A stretch of 64,000 nt of DNA from Apis mellifera (Eukaryota; Arthropoda; Insecta; Hymenoptera; Apidae). The notes beneath the pieces were generated by a model. It was given only the letters and a program-made list of their open reading frames with translations. It searched no databases and had not been told where the DNA came from. The DNA is taken from contig NC_037641.1 of assembly GCF_003254395.2 (NCBI RefSeq), forward strand, positions 12,114,501 through 12,178,500. The letters are read 5' to 3'. Shown here piece by piece: positions 26,045-39,190 of the stretch. The position numbers and the translations under genes are program-made. The stretch's first letter is position 1. Each line of letters starts with the position of its first letter.

Positions 26045-27316
26045 TTTATATAATCTTTATAAAAAGTTTTTACATTATATTAATTGTTTAAACATAAACA
26101 CTAATAGTACTATAACATATATTACCATAGAAAAAATAATATATAGATGAAATAACAATACTAAAAAAAAATAATATATAGATGAAATATTCAATGAATG
26201 AATATCTAATTACAGAATTACAGAGTTAAATCAAGTTTAAATTTTTTAAAATAATTTGAAATTAATTTTATTAAAATATTTCTATTTTTTTAATAATAAT
26301 AAGCAATTTAGTATAATTATAATAAAAATAAAATTTTATAGTTAATTTACATCAGTATATCATCTAGCGGTAAAAAAAAAGAAATTAATTAGCTAACAAA
26401 TTTAACAATTTATATATTTCAATTTTTAAAAATTCAAATAATTGTTTAAACAATAAGAAATAATTTGAAACTATTATGTTCAAATATCTTGTCTAGTTAT
26501 ATTAACTAATAGTTATAATTAACTTTAAAATATTATATAATTTTTATTTATGTTTAATTTAAAAGATATTTCAAAAAAATTAATTTTTAATTATTTTTTT
26601 AGAATTTGAACATCAATTTAATTAAAAAATTCAGGTTTAAAATTAAGAAATATGAAATTTTTCAATCTTTCTATTTAATAATTTTCACTCATTTATTACT
26701 AGATGATTATAATGTTCCTAGTAGAGTGTCTGGTATAGTGTTTTTTATGTTATGAAATATATTTACAATTTCATTGACTAGTTTGAAAACAAATCCGTAT
26801 TGCTACCGTATTGCATCATTACATGTCACTTCGTTATTTGATATGTTACGTTGGTCTTGTACGTCTTGATCTTTCATATCTGTCTGTATTCAGTACATAT
26901 TGATAAAGTTCTATTTTATTAGAAATTTATGTACAAGACAGATATATTAAAATTAGTATATTATAGTTATATTTGTTGCAAATAAATTTATATTTGATTT
27001 ATATTGAATTAGACGGTTTCATTTTATTTATTTTTTAATATTATTGAAGTATTTACATATATAATTATATTTAAAGCTGCTGAAGTATTTTGCATATATA
27101 ATATTTTATTTTTTGTTTTTTTTAATGGAAATATAATTAACATAGATAAATATTAATATATTTAATTATAATCGTTCTAATAAATTTATAAGTGAATTAT
27201 TGCAACGATCATATTTCGAGTGTTTCATTAAATCACGATTTACGAAAATTCAATTTGTGATAAAATTATCGTGTTTTATTTTCATAGTGATAAGTTTATT
27301 GTTTCCTGTATTTGAA
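26045..27316. promoter_or_regulatory. Divergent intergenic region between DDX28 and PCMT1
   Basis: About 1.27 kb of very AT-rich DNA separates the two start codons on opposite strands, so it must hold both 5' regions. I see no distinct core promoter motif and no further gene. That it is a shared promoter is inferred from arrangement only. Confidence 0.5.
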
Positions 27317-28403
27317 ATGGCCTGGTTTGCGAGATTTAATGGAAGAACTAATCAAGATCTTGTAGAATATCTTAGGAGTAAGTATATAAATACAGCATAA
27401 TTATTATAATTTTTTAAATTATATTTATTACGATTTTATAAATAAATCAATATTATAAATAATAATATTATAAATAATTAAGTTGTAATAATATTATAAA
27501 TAAATCAATGTTTTGAATTTAGCATCAAGAATAATTAAAACTGAAAGAGTTTATGAAGCAATGTCTGCTGTAGATAGGGGACATTATGTTCGTTCTGGAT
27601 ATGCATATTTTGATGCTCCACAACAGATTGGTTATGGTGCAACTATAAGTGCTCCTCATATGGTATATACCTTTTGAATTCATATTATATTTACATTTAT
27701 ACATTTATATTATATTATATTATATTAAAATAAAATATACTAATAAAATTTATAAATTAAAATTGTTCAGCATGCATATGCATTGGAAATACTTGAAGAA
27801 AAGTTATTTAATGGTGCAAGAGCATTAGATGTGGGTTCTGGTTCTGGATATTTAACAGCATGTATGGCATTGATGACAGGATCAAATGGATTGGTTGTGG
27901 GAATTGAACATATTCCTGAATTAAATTTATTTGCTATAGAAAACATTAAGAAGGATAATCCAGAACTTGTTGAATATGGTCGTGTTCAATTTGTTGGTAA
28001 TTATTTTTAAAATTTTTTGGAAATATGGATTTATATCCTTTATATAAGAGATATGTAACATTTTAGATGGAGATGGAAGATTAGGATATCCACAACTAGC
28101 ACCATATGATGCTATTCATGTAGGAGCTGCTGCTAAAGAATTGCCACATGCGGTAAGAAAAAATTTAAGTATTTAATGTAAATTATAAAAATTCAATTTG
28201 CACTTATTAAAATATTTTTTGCACAGTTAATTGATCAATTAGCTCTTGGAGGACGTATGGTATTACCAGTAGGTTCAGGAATAGCAGATCAAATGTTAAT
28301 ACAGGTTGACAAAACACATGATGGGAGCATTACACAAAAGCCTCTTACAGGTGTAGCTTTTGTTCCACTAACTAGTAGAGATAATCAATATTATATTTCA
28401 TGA
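27317..28403 (+). CDS. PCMT1: Protein-L-isoaspartate(D-aspartate) O-methyltransferase
   Basis: This cytosolic SAM-dependent enzyme methylates L-isoaspartyl residues and starts repair of aged proteins. Five exons: 27317-27377, 27523-27662, 27771-27996, 28067-28152, 28227-28403; 229 aa, almost the usual 227. Start chosen at the ATG giving MAWF, the normal N-terminus of the family; the frame is open further upstream but has no better ATG. Landmarks: IGYGATISAPHMHAYALE spanning an exon junction, SAM-binding motif LDVGSGSGYL near residues 86-95, DGDGRLGYP, YDAIHVGAA and GGRMVLPVG. A polyadenylation signal AATAAA is at about 28,526. It is convergent with the ENT gene. Confidence 0.95.
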
Positions 28404-29232
28404 AATAGATGTGTGCTCCAATAAGTGAGTAATTTTTTTCTGAATTAAATTTAAAATAGTAATTTAAAATTTATAGTTTTAGTTATATTTATTCTAATAT
28501 ATGCACAAAATGACAAATTATATTAAATAAAATTTAAATTATATTTATTATGTGTATAAATAAAATTCAAATTGTATATGATATAATCTTAGTAACACAA
28601 AATACTATAAAATATATGTAATACATTCTGTGTCAACATATCTGACATGGACATCAATAAGATTTTCTCTTTAATGAAATCTTTTATTTATTTAAAAAGT
28701 TTTAGTTAGTTTATAATAACAGATATTGAATTTAATTACATTTCTTTTTTATTACAGCTAAATATAAATTTATATATATATATATTATACTATAGTTTTA
28801 GTTTTGACAGTAATTAAAATATTTATTATAATTTATTTTTTAAAAATATAATATTTAAGTAATACGTAATATATAATTAGTTGTGATTTTTCAATGATGT
28901 TAAATTTTTAATATTAATATATATTTTAGATATTCTGTTACATATAATTATATTCATTTTATACATAAAATATTATTATTTATTAATATTATTATTATTA
29001 CATAAATATTATTTATGTAATCATGGAATGGTCAAAGTTGAATATTTTCAAAGAAATAGTTAAAAATTTACTGCAATGTATTAAATGTTATATTCATTTT
29101 TGTCATTAAATTTTGTCATGAAATATAAAATAATTATAAAATAAATTTATTTAATATGATGTGATATTATGTTCTGTGGTCCTATTTCATTTTAAATATA
29201 TAAAGGGCAGTGAAAATTTTTTTAAATTATAA
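28404..29232. other. Convergent 3' intergenic region, PCMT1 / ENT
   Basis: AT-rich non-coding DNA. It holds AATAAA on the plus strand at about 28,526 (PCMT1) and TTTATT at about 29,146, which is AATAAA on the minus strand (ENT). Nothing else is seen. Confidence 0.6.
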
Positions 29233-31562
29233 TTAAATTGCTTTAACCATGAATAGACTGAATGCAGAACCTGATATTAATCCTATGCCAAGGAAAGCTC
29301 CCATCATAGCAGATGCAATTTCTTTCTCTTGAGAATCTACAACTCTATTTAAAAATCTTTAGTATAAAATTAATAATTTATTGAGTTAATGTGTGTAACA
29401 TTATATCTATTCTATACATAACTTACGTAGGAGTTAAAATAAGTGTTAAATTACATAAATAACCATTGCTGATGGCAAATGCAATAGTTATTAAAATATA
29501 ATAAATATCATTATGAATATAAACAGAGAGATGATGTCGAGGCTGTGCATTGCAAAACAGAAAAGCTGGTATGAAGGCAATTCTTATCAAACTTAAAATC
29601 ACAACTTGCCATGGTTTGTTTTTTGGCTAAAAAATTGTTTTGTATACATTTAAATATTATTCTAATAAAAGATTATTATTTTTAAATTATTATTTTTAAT
29701 ATTTTATACAAACCCATTGAAAAATGCCTGATAATATTCTTCCAGTGTAATCACCACAACTAAAAATGAGATAGGTCACCACAGGCACAAAATAGATATC
29801 TATAAAAAATATAAAAATCATATAAATTATTAATATTTATATGATTTTATATAAAATTCAATTATAAAACTTACCATTCCATATATAACCTTTTCCTTTA
29901 TACTGACTTTCTATTAATACAGTAAGTGCTGGGTATACAGAAAGAGATATAAAAAATACTAAAAGTACACTAATACCATAATGCCAAATTCTTTTTATAA
30001 TACGTTTATAAGATACTGTAGTACTATGTGGAAAAGTTACTTCTCCAGTTATTGAAAAATCTGCTTCTACATTTTCGGGTAATTTTTCTATCATATGATG
30101 CTTAAAAAATGTCTATTATAAAATATAAATAATATCTATGTAATTTAATTCCTCTCTTTAATATACAATGTATTATTTATTTATATCTGCATTATTATCA
30201 TAAGCTACTTATAAAACATATGTATGTAATGATGAATATCATTAATATATATTTATATTAGAATGCTAAATTACTTACTGCTTTTTCTAGAACTATGTAT
30301 GCAATCAAAGATAAAAATAATATAACATCTCCAATAATGAAATAAACTAGACCTGAAAGAACAGGACTAGCACCAATCCAAAGAGAACATATTTCTGCCA
30401 TAGCAGTAATAATCCCACCAAGAGCTTGTCCACTTGACATAGCTGTTATATATTTTGAAGAAAAACGTCCAACAATACCCATTAAACTTCCTCCAAAAAT
30501 TGCACTTGCAGCTATAAATACATATTTAATTTTATCATTTTATCAAGTTTTATTATTCAATAATAATATTCAATTATCAAGTTTAATTATTCAATAATAT
30601 TTTAAATTCAAAATATATATATACCATTTACACATGCTACTGTGGTCAAAGTAACTATTAAAAAAGTTCCCTGCCCTAAAAATAAAATTTATATTTTACT
30701 TTATTTTAAAATACCTAATTTTATATCAAATATTTTTTGTTTTGAAAACTTACATTTATCTGTATTTATTTTAACAAATATTGTTGTTAAAATAAAAAAT
30801 AATAATATTGTGCATTGAGAGCCCACCATTCTTATTCTTAAAGAAATTCTGTTATTTTAATATTTCTTATGTAGTTTAAAATTTCTTTTTAAACTATTAT
30901 TATAGTTATTACTATTATTATATTTTAAACTATTTATTTATATATATTATTATATTATTAATTCTTTTTTATTCCATAATTAATATTATAGAATTTACTT
31001 ACCTTTTGTTAATAAATGCATTTATAATTAAAAAAAATGTATTTGGTACTGCACTTGCTACACTTAAATATGATGTAAAACTAGCTTGAAGATCAGTTCT
31101 TTTTTCCAAATTTTGTACATGAGTATAATTAATACTTTTAGAAGAATTTTCATGTATTTCTCGAAATTTATACATCCAATAATCATCAGCTGTGATGAAA
31201 AAACTCCAAGGAATTAATGTATTTATACCAAGAACATAAAAAACAATGTATGCAAGATTATATCTAAAAAAAAAAGAAAATAATTTTTAAAATTATATAC
31301 ATTTAAAATAAAATTGTAATAAACACATATACACATACGCGCGCGCGCACACACGTACGCACATATGTATATATAAGATATATTCATAATAATGCATAAA
31401 AGTTATTACTTGTCATAAGGTTCATATTGCTTAAAAAATGGTTTTTCATCTGGAATAGAAATATTTGGATCATCAGCTTCAGTTTCTAAATCATCTTCAA
31501 ATTCACTATCTGATGCACTTCCTAATAAAGGTCTTCTATTGATAGAATATGACATACTGAAG
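29233..31562 (-). CDS. Equilibrative nucleoside transporter (SLC29 family, ENT3-like)
   Basis: ENT proteins move nucleosides through membranes down their gradient; the ENT3 type works in lysosomes and mitochondria. Nine coding exons: 31555-31410 (exon starts at 31562 with 7 nt of 5'UTR), 31263-31003, 30848-30754, 30675-30625, 30511-30279, 30112-29875, 29799-29714, 29626-29427, 29344-29233; 473 aa, close to human ENT3 (475). Family landmarks: an acidic N-terminus (SASDSEFEDDLETEADD) that includes possible sorting signals, LIPWSFFITADDYWMYKFR in TM1, NAFINKRISLRIR, SLYPA-like SLSVYPALTVLIES, CGDYTGR, and CNAQPRHHL. Around eleven hydrophobic segments are visible. A separate 5'UTR exon probably ends at the GTAAGT donor near 31,677. 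ENT3 rather than ENT1/2 is my best guess. Confidence 0.9.
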
Positions 31563-31678
31563 CTAAATAAAAAAATTAATTGTTATATAAAGAATATAAA
31601 AAAATTTGTTATAAAATTGCATTTTCAATAATTATAAAGTTAATTGAACATTATATATATTTATATTTTGTACTTACA

Positions 31679-32556
31679 ATATGTTATATACAAAGTTGTC
31701 ACAAATTTTTCTCTTGATAATTCATTTAAAATATATGATATTTATTTATATTTTGTTGTGTAATACATATAAAAACTTTTGAAAAACCTTCGAAAACCAT
31801 GTTTAGTGAACCATGTCCATCAAATGATTGATAGTATTTTCAGTACCTTATTGTTTTAAAATCTCGAAACATTATGTATATATATATACATACATATCAT
31901 TTTCGACCACCTGTGACTAAACACAGATATAACTAAATACCATAGTATTAATCTTAATATTGTATTAATCTCAATATTTTTCTTTTCATTACATATTTAC
32001 ATCAATAAAAACAAAAACAGCTGATGCAGTATATAAAGTATTGATACTATTGACGTATATTGTTATACTATGCAATTCATCATATAAAAATAAAATATAA
32101 ATATGTTTGTATATAAATATATATATATATCAACTAGAAAATTTTAAATTTAATGTTTTTTTTATTAATAAAACTCATCTTTACATTGCACATAATAAAT
32201 AATAATTTAACATCAAATATTATACATATTTATGTTTGATGATCATTTCAATATATGTCATGTATTCTTATACTGTATAGATCGCACCATTGATTAGACA
32301 AAAAGAAGAGGTTCAAGTCCAATGTTATTCGAGTTTGCACACTGACGCGATGTAAAGATATTTATACGGAAAAGTATATGTCAGTAGTTTTTATTTTTAT
32401 TATATATCTAAAAGATCATATTCTACGACTAATATTGGACAGATTTATTTGTAAACGTAGTTAAAGTAATGAATAATGAATATATTTATCATATTTCAAC
32501 TTGTAAAACTTAATGTGATATGAACGTGTGATGATATACTGTGATAGATTACAAAA
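31679..32556. promoter_or_regulatory. Divergent intergenic region between ENT and TCAIM
   Basis: Roughly 0.9 kb of AT-rich DNA between the 5' end of the minus-strand transporter and the plus-strand TCAIM start. A B-box-like GGTTCAAGTCC occurs at 32,309 but does not fold with neighbours as a tRNA. No core promoter motif is clear; shared regulation is inferred from arrangement. Confidence 0.45.
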
Positions 32557-35003
32557 ATGTATTGTGCATTAGGAAGATGGTAAACAAATATACATTGTAA
32601 AATTTTCAAAATATAATTAAATTATATCATTTTTTATAATTTAAAACAATTTAATAATTGTTTTCTTACAGTTTTTGCAGAAAAAATGCAGTAAGAGCTT
32701 TAAGTACAGGTGAAATATCCACTGCACTCCGACCTTTTTATTTTACTGTTCATCCTGATCTTTTTGGACAATATCCTACACAAAGAGTAAATATATTTTT
32801 TAATTATGATAACGTAGATAATTTATATCTAAATTTTCAAAGTATAAATAATTTAAAAAAGTAATTTAAATCGATTACGCGACGGCAACGCAGTTTATCG
32901 TTTGATTGTAATTGAGATTATTTATAGAACAAAGGAAGTGCAATAATTATTGCATATATGTGTATACATATAATGTTTATATATAAATAAATATATTACA
33001 CTATGAAAAAGTTTACAATTTTTATTAGTTAGAAAATAAAAATATATATATTAAATGTAATAAATAATAAAAATATATTAAATATATATATATATATATA
33101 TTTAATATATTTTTTTTATTAATATATAGTATATATTATATATATGCCAAATGTAGTAAATAATAAAAATGCATTAAATATATATATATATATTAAATTT
33201 AATTTTTTTTATTTTTAATATTTCAGACAGTAAATGAAAATTCTTTAAAACAGTTAAGTTCTATTATAGAAAGTTTACAACAGCAAAGACCAATAAGACC
33301 TACTATTTTGCCATTCTACTTACGTTCAAAAAATGAGGAAGAAGTTAAAGCTGGAAAATTTACTTTAGTACAAATACAATTAAAAGAAAAGGATATACGA
33401 CAAACTATACTCTCTATTTTAAAAACATGTGATTTGCCAACAACATTTGTAGATCAAATTGAAGAACAAAAACCAATTGATAATACAAAATATAAATCAA
33501 AATTCTGGCAAAGAAAAGGAGTTGGAGAAGATATAGATTTTTCAGAACTAGAAGATGATCCTATTTATGCATCTATTTTAATGAAAAGAAAAATTAATTC
33601 AGAACCTGATACTCTTAAGTAACTATTTTATGTTTTAATTTTTTATTTTAAATAATTAAATAATGAATAATTTAAACTAATTATGATTTCATAGAGCATA
33701 TTTAGATAAACACATTAATGAAGTACATGTAAAATTAGAAGCATGTAGACCAATAAGAGAGGAAGTACAAAAATTAGAAAAGATATTATGCTCTGAATTA
33801 GGTTTAAAAAATATCATATGGGATTGTGGTTGGAATATAGCTCATTACAGAGGATGTTTATTAGCTTTTAAAGCTTTATCTGAACATCATCCTAAATCAA
33901 TGGAAGTACTCAAAAATAGGACACTTGTTTTTGCCAATGATACAGGCATTAGTGTAGAAGGAAATGTTATGTTAAATTCAGGTGAAGTTAGGCACAATTG
34001 GCTTGATGTAAGAATACATTATTAAACTTATGTATGTTTATATAATATATACTCTATTAAATGAATATTTATCATTGCAGTTAATTAAAAATATTCAAAA
34101 ATACGATGTAGTATTATTGAGATTACCAGCTTTTGAGAAGGCAGTTTCACAAGTGCTTCTTAACATTAAAGTGGGTCGACGGTGCGTAATACAACATATT
34201 AATTGAGTGACGGTAAGGCTCAGGGTACTCTATATGTGCAGGAAGTTCATGCCGAAAGTAATGGTTAGCCAGTATGAACAACAACTACAACAACTTATCA
34301 CTACTCTCTCAGATTATCGAGGTCGACGAAATTATCCAAAAGTGTGGCCAACCGATTTGTCAACATATGAAATTGTAATTGAGACGTTAGTATTAAGTAA
34401 CTATTATATATATATATTTAACATATATATATATTTTTTTTTAATTCATTTGTAAGTATAAAATAAATTTAATTAATTTATTTTAATTTATTTGTAAGTA
34501 TGATATATTATATAAATTTATATATATAAAATATGCATATAATAATAAAATAAGTTTTATTTAATTTCAGTGAAGCAGGTCCTTTAATGCTCTCTCCTAC
34601 TGGACAATTTATTGTTCCATCTTCTTGCCCAAGTTTTCTCTTAGTAAATTTTATTACTGATAATTTAGAAGAAGCTACTAAAAGATTACATCATTACAAC
34701 AAGTGAGATCATTTTTTTAAATTAATTTAAAAAATTTGTTTCTTATTTTAAATAATTTTCTTTTATAGCATAAAATATGTAGAACGTGAACTTCATAATA
34801 AAGTTGTCCAGGAATTGGGTTTGATTATTCTAAATAAGGATGATAGTATCACTCCAGATTTGATGATACAATGTTGTGAACGTTTATTATTACATAAAAA
34901 TACTTTGGCTCCTTTGCTGAAAGATGTTATGTTATGGGTGACACATTATTACTCAATTATGAGTGATGGTGTATTATGTATACCATGGGATTGGAAACTT
35001 TGA
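32557..35003 (+). CDS. TCAIM: T-cell activation inhibitor, mitochondrial (TCAIM) homolog
   Basis: TCAIM is a poorly understood mitochondrial protein of animals. Eight exons: 32557-32579, 32672-32786, 33227-33618, 33695-34007, 34081-34181, 34242-34385, 34571-34702, 34769-35003; 484 aa versus 496 in human. The N-terminus (MYCALGRCFCRKNAVRALS) is basic, as in a mitochondrial presequence. Conserved blocks: ALRPFYFTVHPDLFGQYP (residues about 26-43), then NENSLKQLS, WNIAHYRGC, GNVMLNSGEVRHNW, and the C-terminal YSIMSDGVLCIPWDWK. The HPD inside the first block resembles a J-domain signature. The first coding exon is only 23 nt; it is supported by phase and by the N-terminal match. TCAIM is followed in tandem by ELMO. 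Confidence 0.93.
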
Positions 35004-35806
35004 ATTACAATGTAAAATATTTTTAAATATTTTCTTTGCAGTTCTTTATCTTTATATCAATTCATAGAATTGTGTTATGAAATTATATGAATGAATTATA
35101 TGAAATTATATTATGATTAATTAATAATGATTATTAAATATAATTTTGTTATATATATGATAATAAAATTATAAATATATATAAGATAAAAAATTAATTT
35201 AGAAAACTGCACAAAGCAAATAATTTTTATTATGCTTTATAAAATGCAGTTAGTACTGTGAATTTCTTTATAATTTATATGTAATTTGCATGTTGAATAT
35301 TATTATTATTGTTATTATTGTATTTAAACAAAAAAATGTAAAAAAAAATTTTTTGTAAAATCATATAATATAAATAACGCATATAGAAAAATAAAAAAAT
35401 TATAAAATTTTTAAATTAATGTTAAAATTTATTGAAATACCTATCATTAAAAAAAATCGTGTTGTGTATATGCGCGTGCGTATATATGTGTATAGAATTA
35501 TGAAATTTTGAGGTTGATAAAATATATAAAATTTAGATTTATTTAAAATTTAGTAATTAATAATCTATACATTTAATCTGAATATCTAATCACTAATATA
35601 ATTACATCTAATATATCTTATTAATAATGGTGGGGCGAACCGTTAGTTTCCTTGTTTTTTAGCATGATGGCCGTCACAGTGTTAAGAGATACGTCAAATT
35701 TGTATTTCTTAAGATAATTTCGAACGCATGTATATCGTATTTTTCAATTTTATGACAATAATTAAAAATTATTTTTGATTACTTAATGTACACACAAACA
35801 ATAAAA
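35004..35806. other. TCAIM-ELMO intergenic region
   Basis: About 800 bp of AT-rich DNA holding the TCAIM 3' end and the ELMO 5' region. No other gene or repeat stands out. Confidence 0.6.
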
Positions 35807-38496
35807 ATGCCGGTCCAAAAAGATTCAAATATCGTGAAAATTGCTGTTGAAATGACAGAACAAGTACCACAACTTATTGAATTTAATCAAAAACATCCAC
35901 TTACTGGGATTATTCAAGTATTTGTTCATTTTATATATAATATTATATTGATTTTTTTTAAATTAATAATAATAATTTATGAAACGAAAATAATACAAAT
36001 ATTTATTTCTTATTAGGAATTGTGTAATGGATGGGGACTTTCTGATCCTGAATCATATTCATTACAATTTTCAGAAAGTAATAATCAAAATTATATTACA
36101 GAAAAAAATCGTAATGAAGTAAAAAATGGTAGTATTTTAAGATTAGAATTTTCACCTTCTAAAACAGCTTGTGATATCTTAACAAAACTTAATAATGGAA
36201 GTATGGAAGAAAAAACTGTTGCTTTGCAAAAATTAAGCACTCTTAGCACAGATATGACATTTGCATTAGAATTCATTAATAAGCAAGGATTAGCTTTGAT
36301 TATATCGCAAGTATTTATCATTTTTTTATTTTGTTATATTGTATCATTTAATTATATTGTTTACATTTGATTATAATTTATATAAATAAGAGAGTTATCT
36401 TTTTATAGGTAGAAGGTGAAAAATATAAGGGAAATGCTCTTGCATATTCACTTCAATCATTTGTTGAACTAATGGATCATGGAATTGTTTCATGGGATAT
36501 ACTAGAAACACCTTTTATTAATAAAGTAGCAAGCTATGTGAATAATCAAGCTGTAACTCAAGATACCAATATTATTGAAGCTTCACTTAGTATTCTTGAA
36601 AATATAGTATTAAATTCCTCAGGAAAATATGGACAAGTCGAAAAAGAAGTGACTTTTCCCAATTTAGTGATGCATTTACAAAGTGCACGTCCGCAAATAC
36701 AACAAAATGCTATAGCTTTAATAAATGCCTTATTTCTTAAGGCAGATTTATCTAAACGTAAAGCTGTTGCTGCAACTCTGCAGTCTAAGCAAATTAGAAA
36801 TGTGTTTTTAACAAATATTATACAATCTACTGGTCAGGTATGAAATATTGAATCTTTTATTTACTTATATTATATTATATTTAATCATTATTATAAATTT
36901 ATCACTAAAATAAATTTTAATATAGGTTGGTGCAGAAATGGCACATCAACTTTATGTATTACAAACACTTATGTTAAGTTTGTTAGAACAACGTATGATA
37001 ACAAAAATGGATCCACAGGATCAAGATGCACATGATAAAATAAAAGAACTTCGAAGAATTGCTTTTGATACTGAAGGAGCTATAGGCGGAGATGTTATTG
37101 CTAGAAAACAAGGTCTTTTTGCTAAAGACTATAAAAAATTAGGTTTTAAATATGATATTAATCCTGCTCTTGATTTTACTGAAACTCCTCCTGGCATGCT
37201 TGCTCTAGATTGTATGGTTTATTTTGCACGTAATCATACTGAAGGTTATACTAAAGTTGTTTTAGAAAATTCTTGCAGAGCAGATGAACATGAATGTCCT
37301 TTTGGTAGAACAAGTGTGGAACTTGTTAAATTACTTTGTGAAGTAAGTGAATATATAAAATTTAAAACATAGATAGCAAATAATTAAAAGTTTCTATTGA
37401 ATTTAATTAGGTTTTACGTATTGGAGAAGCACCTAGTGAACAAGGACAATCATATCACCCTATGTTTTTTACACACGATCATCCATTTGAGGAATTTTAT
37501 TGTGTGTGCATAGTTCTCTTAAATAAGACTTGGAAAGAAATGAGGGCTACTACTGAGGATTTCATAAAAGTATTTTCTGTTGTAAGAGAACAAATTACTA
37601 GAGCTCTTCAATGTAAACCTACAGGATTGGATAAATTCAAAAATAAATTACAACAATTAACATATTCAACTATTACTAATTTATGGCAACAAGAAAGGAC
37701 GAGTAGAGAAGAATGGGAAAGTCATGCAAGACCAATAGTTGAACTTAGAGAACAAATTACACCTGAAATTTTAGAATTAATTCAACAACAACGCTTAGGA
37801 TTTTTAGTAGAAGGCACTAGATTTATGAAATATAGTGCTAGAGGACAGGTATTTGTTATTTAATAAAATAATATAATTAAATCAGATAATTTTCAGAATT
37901 ATATGTTTATAATAAATATATTTGTATGTAAATAGAGAATTAAGGATAAGTTTTGGTATGTTCGACTTTCACCAAATCACAAAGTATTTCATTATGGTGA
38001 TTGTGATGAAAAATCAGTACCAACAATTGATGAACTTCCTACAAAATTAGCTGTTGTTGAAATTCGTGCTTTACTGACTGGCAGAGATTGTCCTCATATG
38101 AAAGATTTACAAAGACGGAAAACTACACATCAATTAGCATTTTCTTTAATTTTAGATTCTGTAGAAGTTTCAAGTTTAGATTTTGTAGCTCCGGATGAAC
38201 AAGTTTTTGATTATTGGACTGATGGCATTAATGCTTTGCTTGGTATTGTAATAAAAATAGTGTTATTCATGACTTGAATTATCTTTTTTTCATTTAAAAT
38301 TAAATTTAAAAAATTATATCTCATCTTTACAGGTAATAGAATGACTAGTAAAGAAGCGGAAAATGATCTTGAGACTTTATTGTCCATGGATATCAAATTG
38401 AGACTTTTAGATACAGAAGGGATTGATATTCCTCAAGATCCACCTGCTGTTCCTGATCCTCCACCAAATTATGATTTTTGTTATGAATTAAAATAA
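35807..38496 (+). CDS. Ced-12: ELMO (engulfment and cell motility) / Ced-12 homolog
   Basis: ELMO binds DOCK-family exchange factors to activate Rac during engulfment, migration and myoblast fusion. Seven exons: 35807-35917, 36017-36310, 36409-36837, 36926-37342, 37411-37848, 37936-38242, 38333-38496; 719 aa, close to human ELMO1 (727). N-terminal Ras-binding-like and armadillo region with NYITEKNRNEVKNG and FVELMDHGIVSWD; ELMO domain around residues 310-480 with DYKKLGFKYDINPALDF, PPGMLALD, ECPFGRTSVELVKLLCE and LLNKTWKEMRAT; PH domain around 550-670 with DKFWYVRLSPNHKVFHYGD; proline-rich tail PAVPDPPPNYDF for the DOCK SH3. The start matches the usual MP-; an in-frame ATG at 35,786 would add seven residues. 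AATAAA at about 38,601. Convergent with the DHHC gene. Confidence 0.95.
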
Positions 38497-39190
38497 GAAT
38501 TTTGTTTTGTATTTATTAATTGTTATAGTCATTTGATATAAGATATATTAATAAGATAATATTTAGACACGTGTTTATTAAAGCGAAAACTAAATTTTAC
38601 AATAAATAACTTACAATTTTTATAATAATAATTTTTATATAAATAATTTTTTTAATAATATTATGATATTTTTAATTATATACATAACTTTTTAATTTTT
38701 AATTATATGAATTAAAAAATATTGATATTTTAATTAAATTATACTATAAAAAATTATATTATATTTTACCAAAGATATATTTTATATAATTTCTAATATA
38801 ATTTGCATATATATCAATTTATAATTATTGACGTATCAATAATATATATTACTGATATTATTATCATATTTCTGATATATTGATAAATTGATAATACTTT
38901 TTTTTATTTAATAATAATAATAAGAAGAATCAAAAAATTAAAATTATGTATGATTTTACTAGTAATTTTTTTAATAATATTATTGTAATTGTAATAGAAA
39001 TGTTTTAAATAGAATAAATTCTTAAAAATAAGTTATTTGTTAAATCGTGTTTTATTTAATATAAATAAAAAGTTATAATATTAAAAATGAAGATTATATG
39101 TGATATAATATTAAGTGCTTAATTATTAATATTTTTTTTCTTAAAGATATAATGTTATTAAAAAATACTAATTACAATTTATATTATTTT
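38497..39190. other. Convergent 3' intergenic region, ELMO / DHHC
   Basis: About 690 bp, extremely AT-rich. AATAAA at about 38,601 serves the plus strand, and TTTATT at about 39,051 is a likely polyadenylation signal for the minus-strand gene. No gene or structured repeat is seen. Confidence 0.6.

Noticed and set aside
32281..32345. Possible tRNA because of a B-box-like GGTTCAAGTCC
   Set aside because: No A-box at proper distance and no T-stem, anticodon stem or acceptor pairing could be formed.
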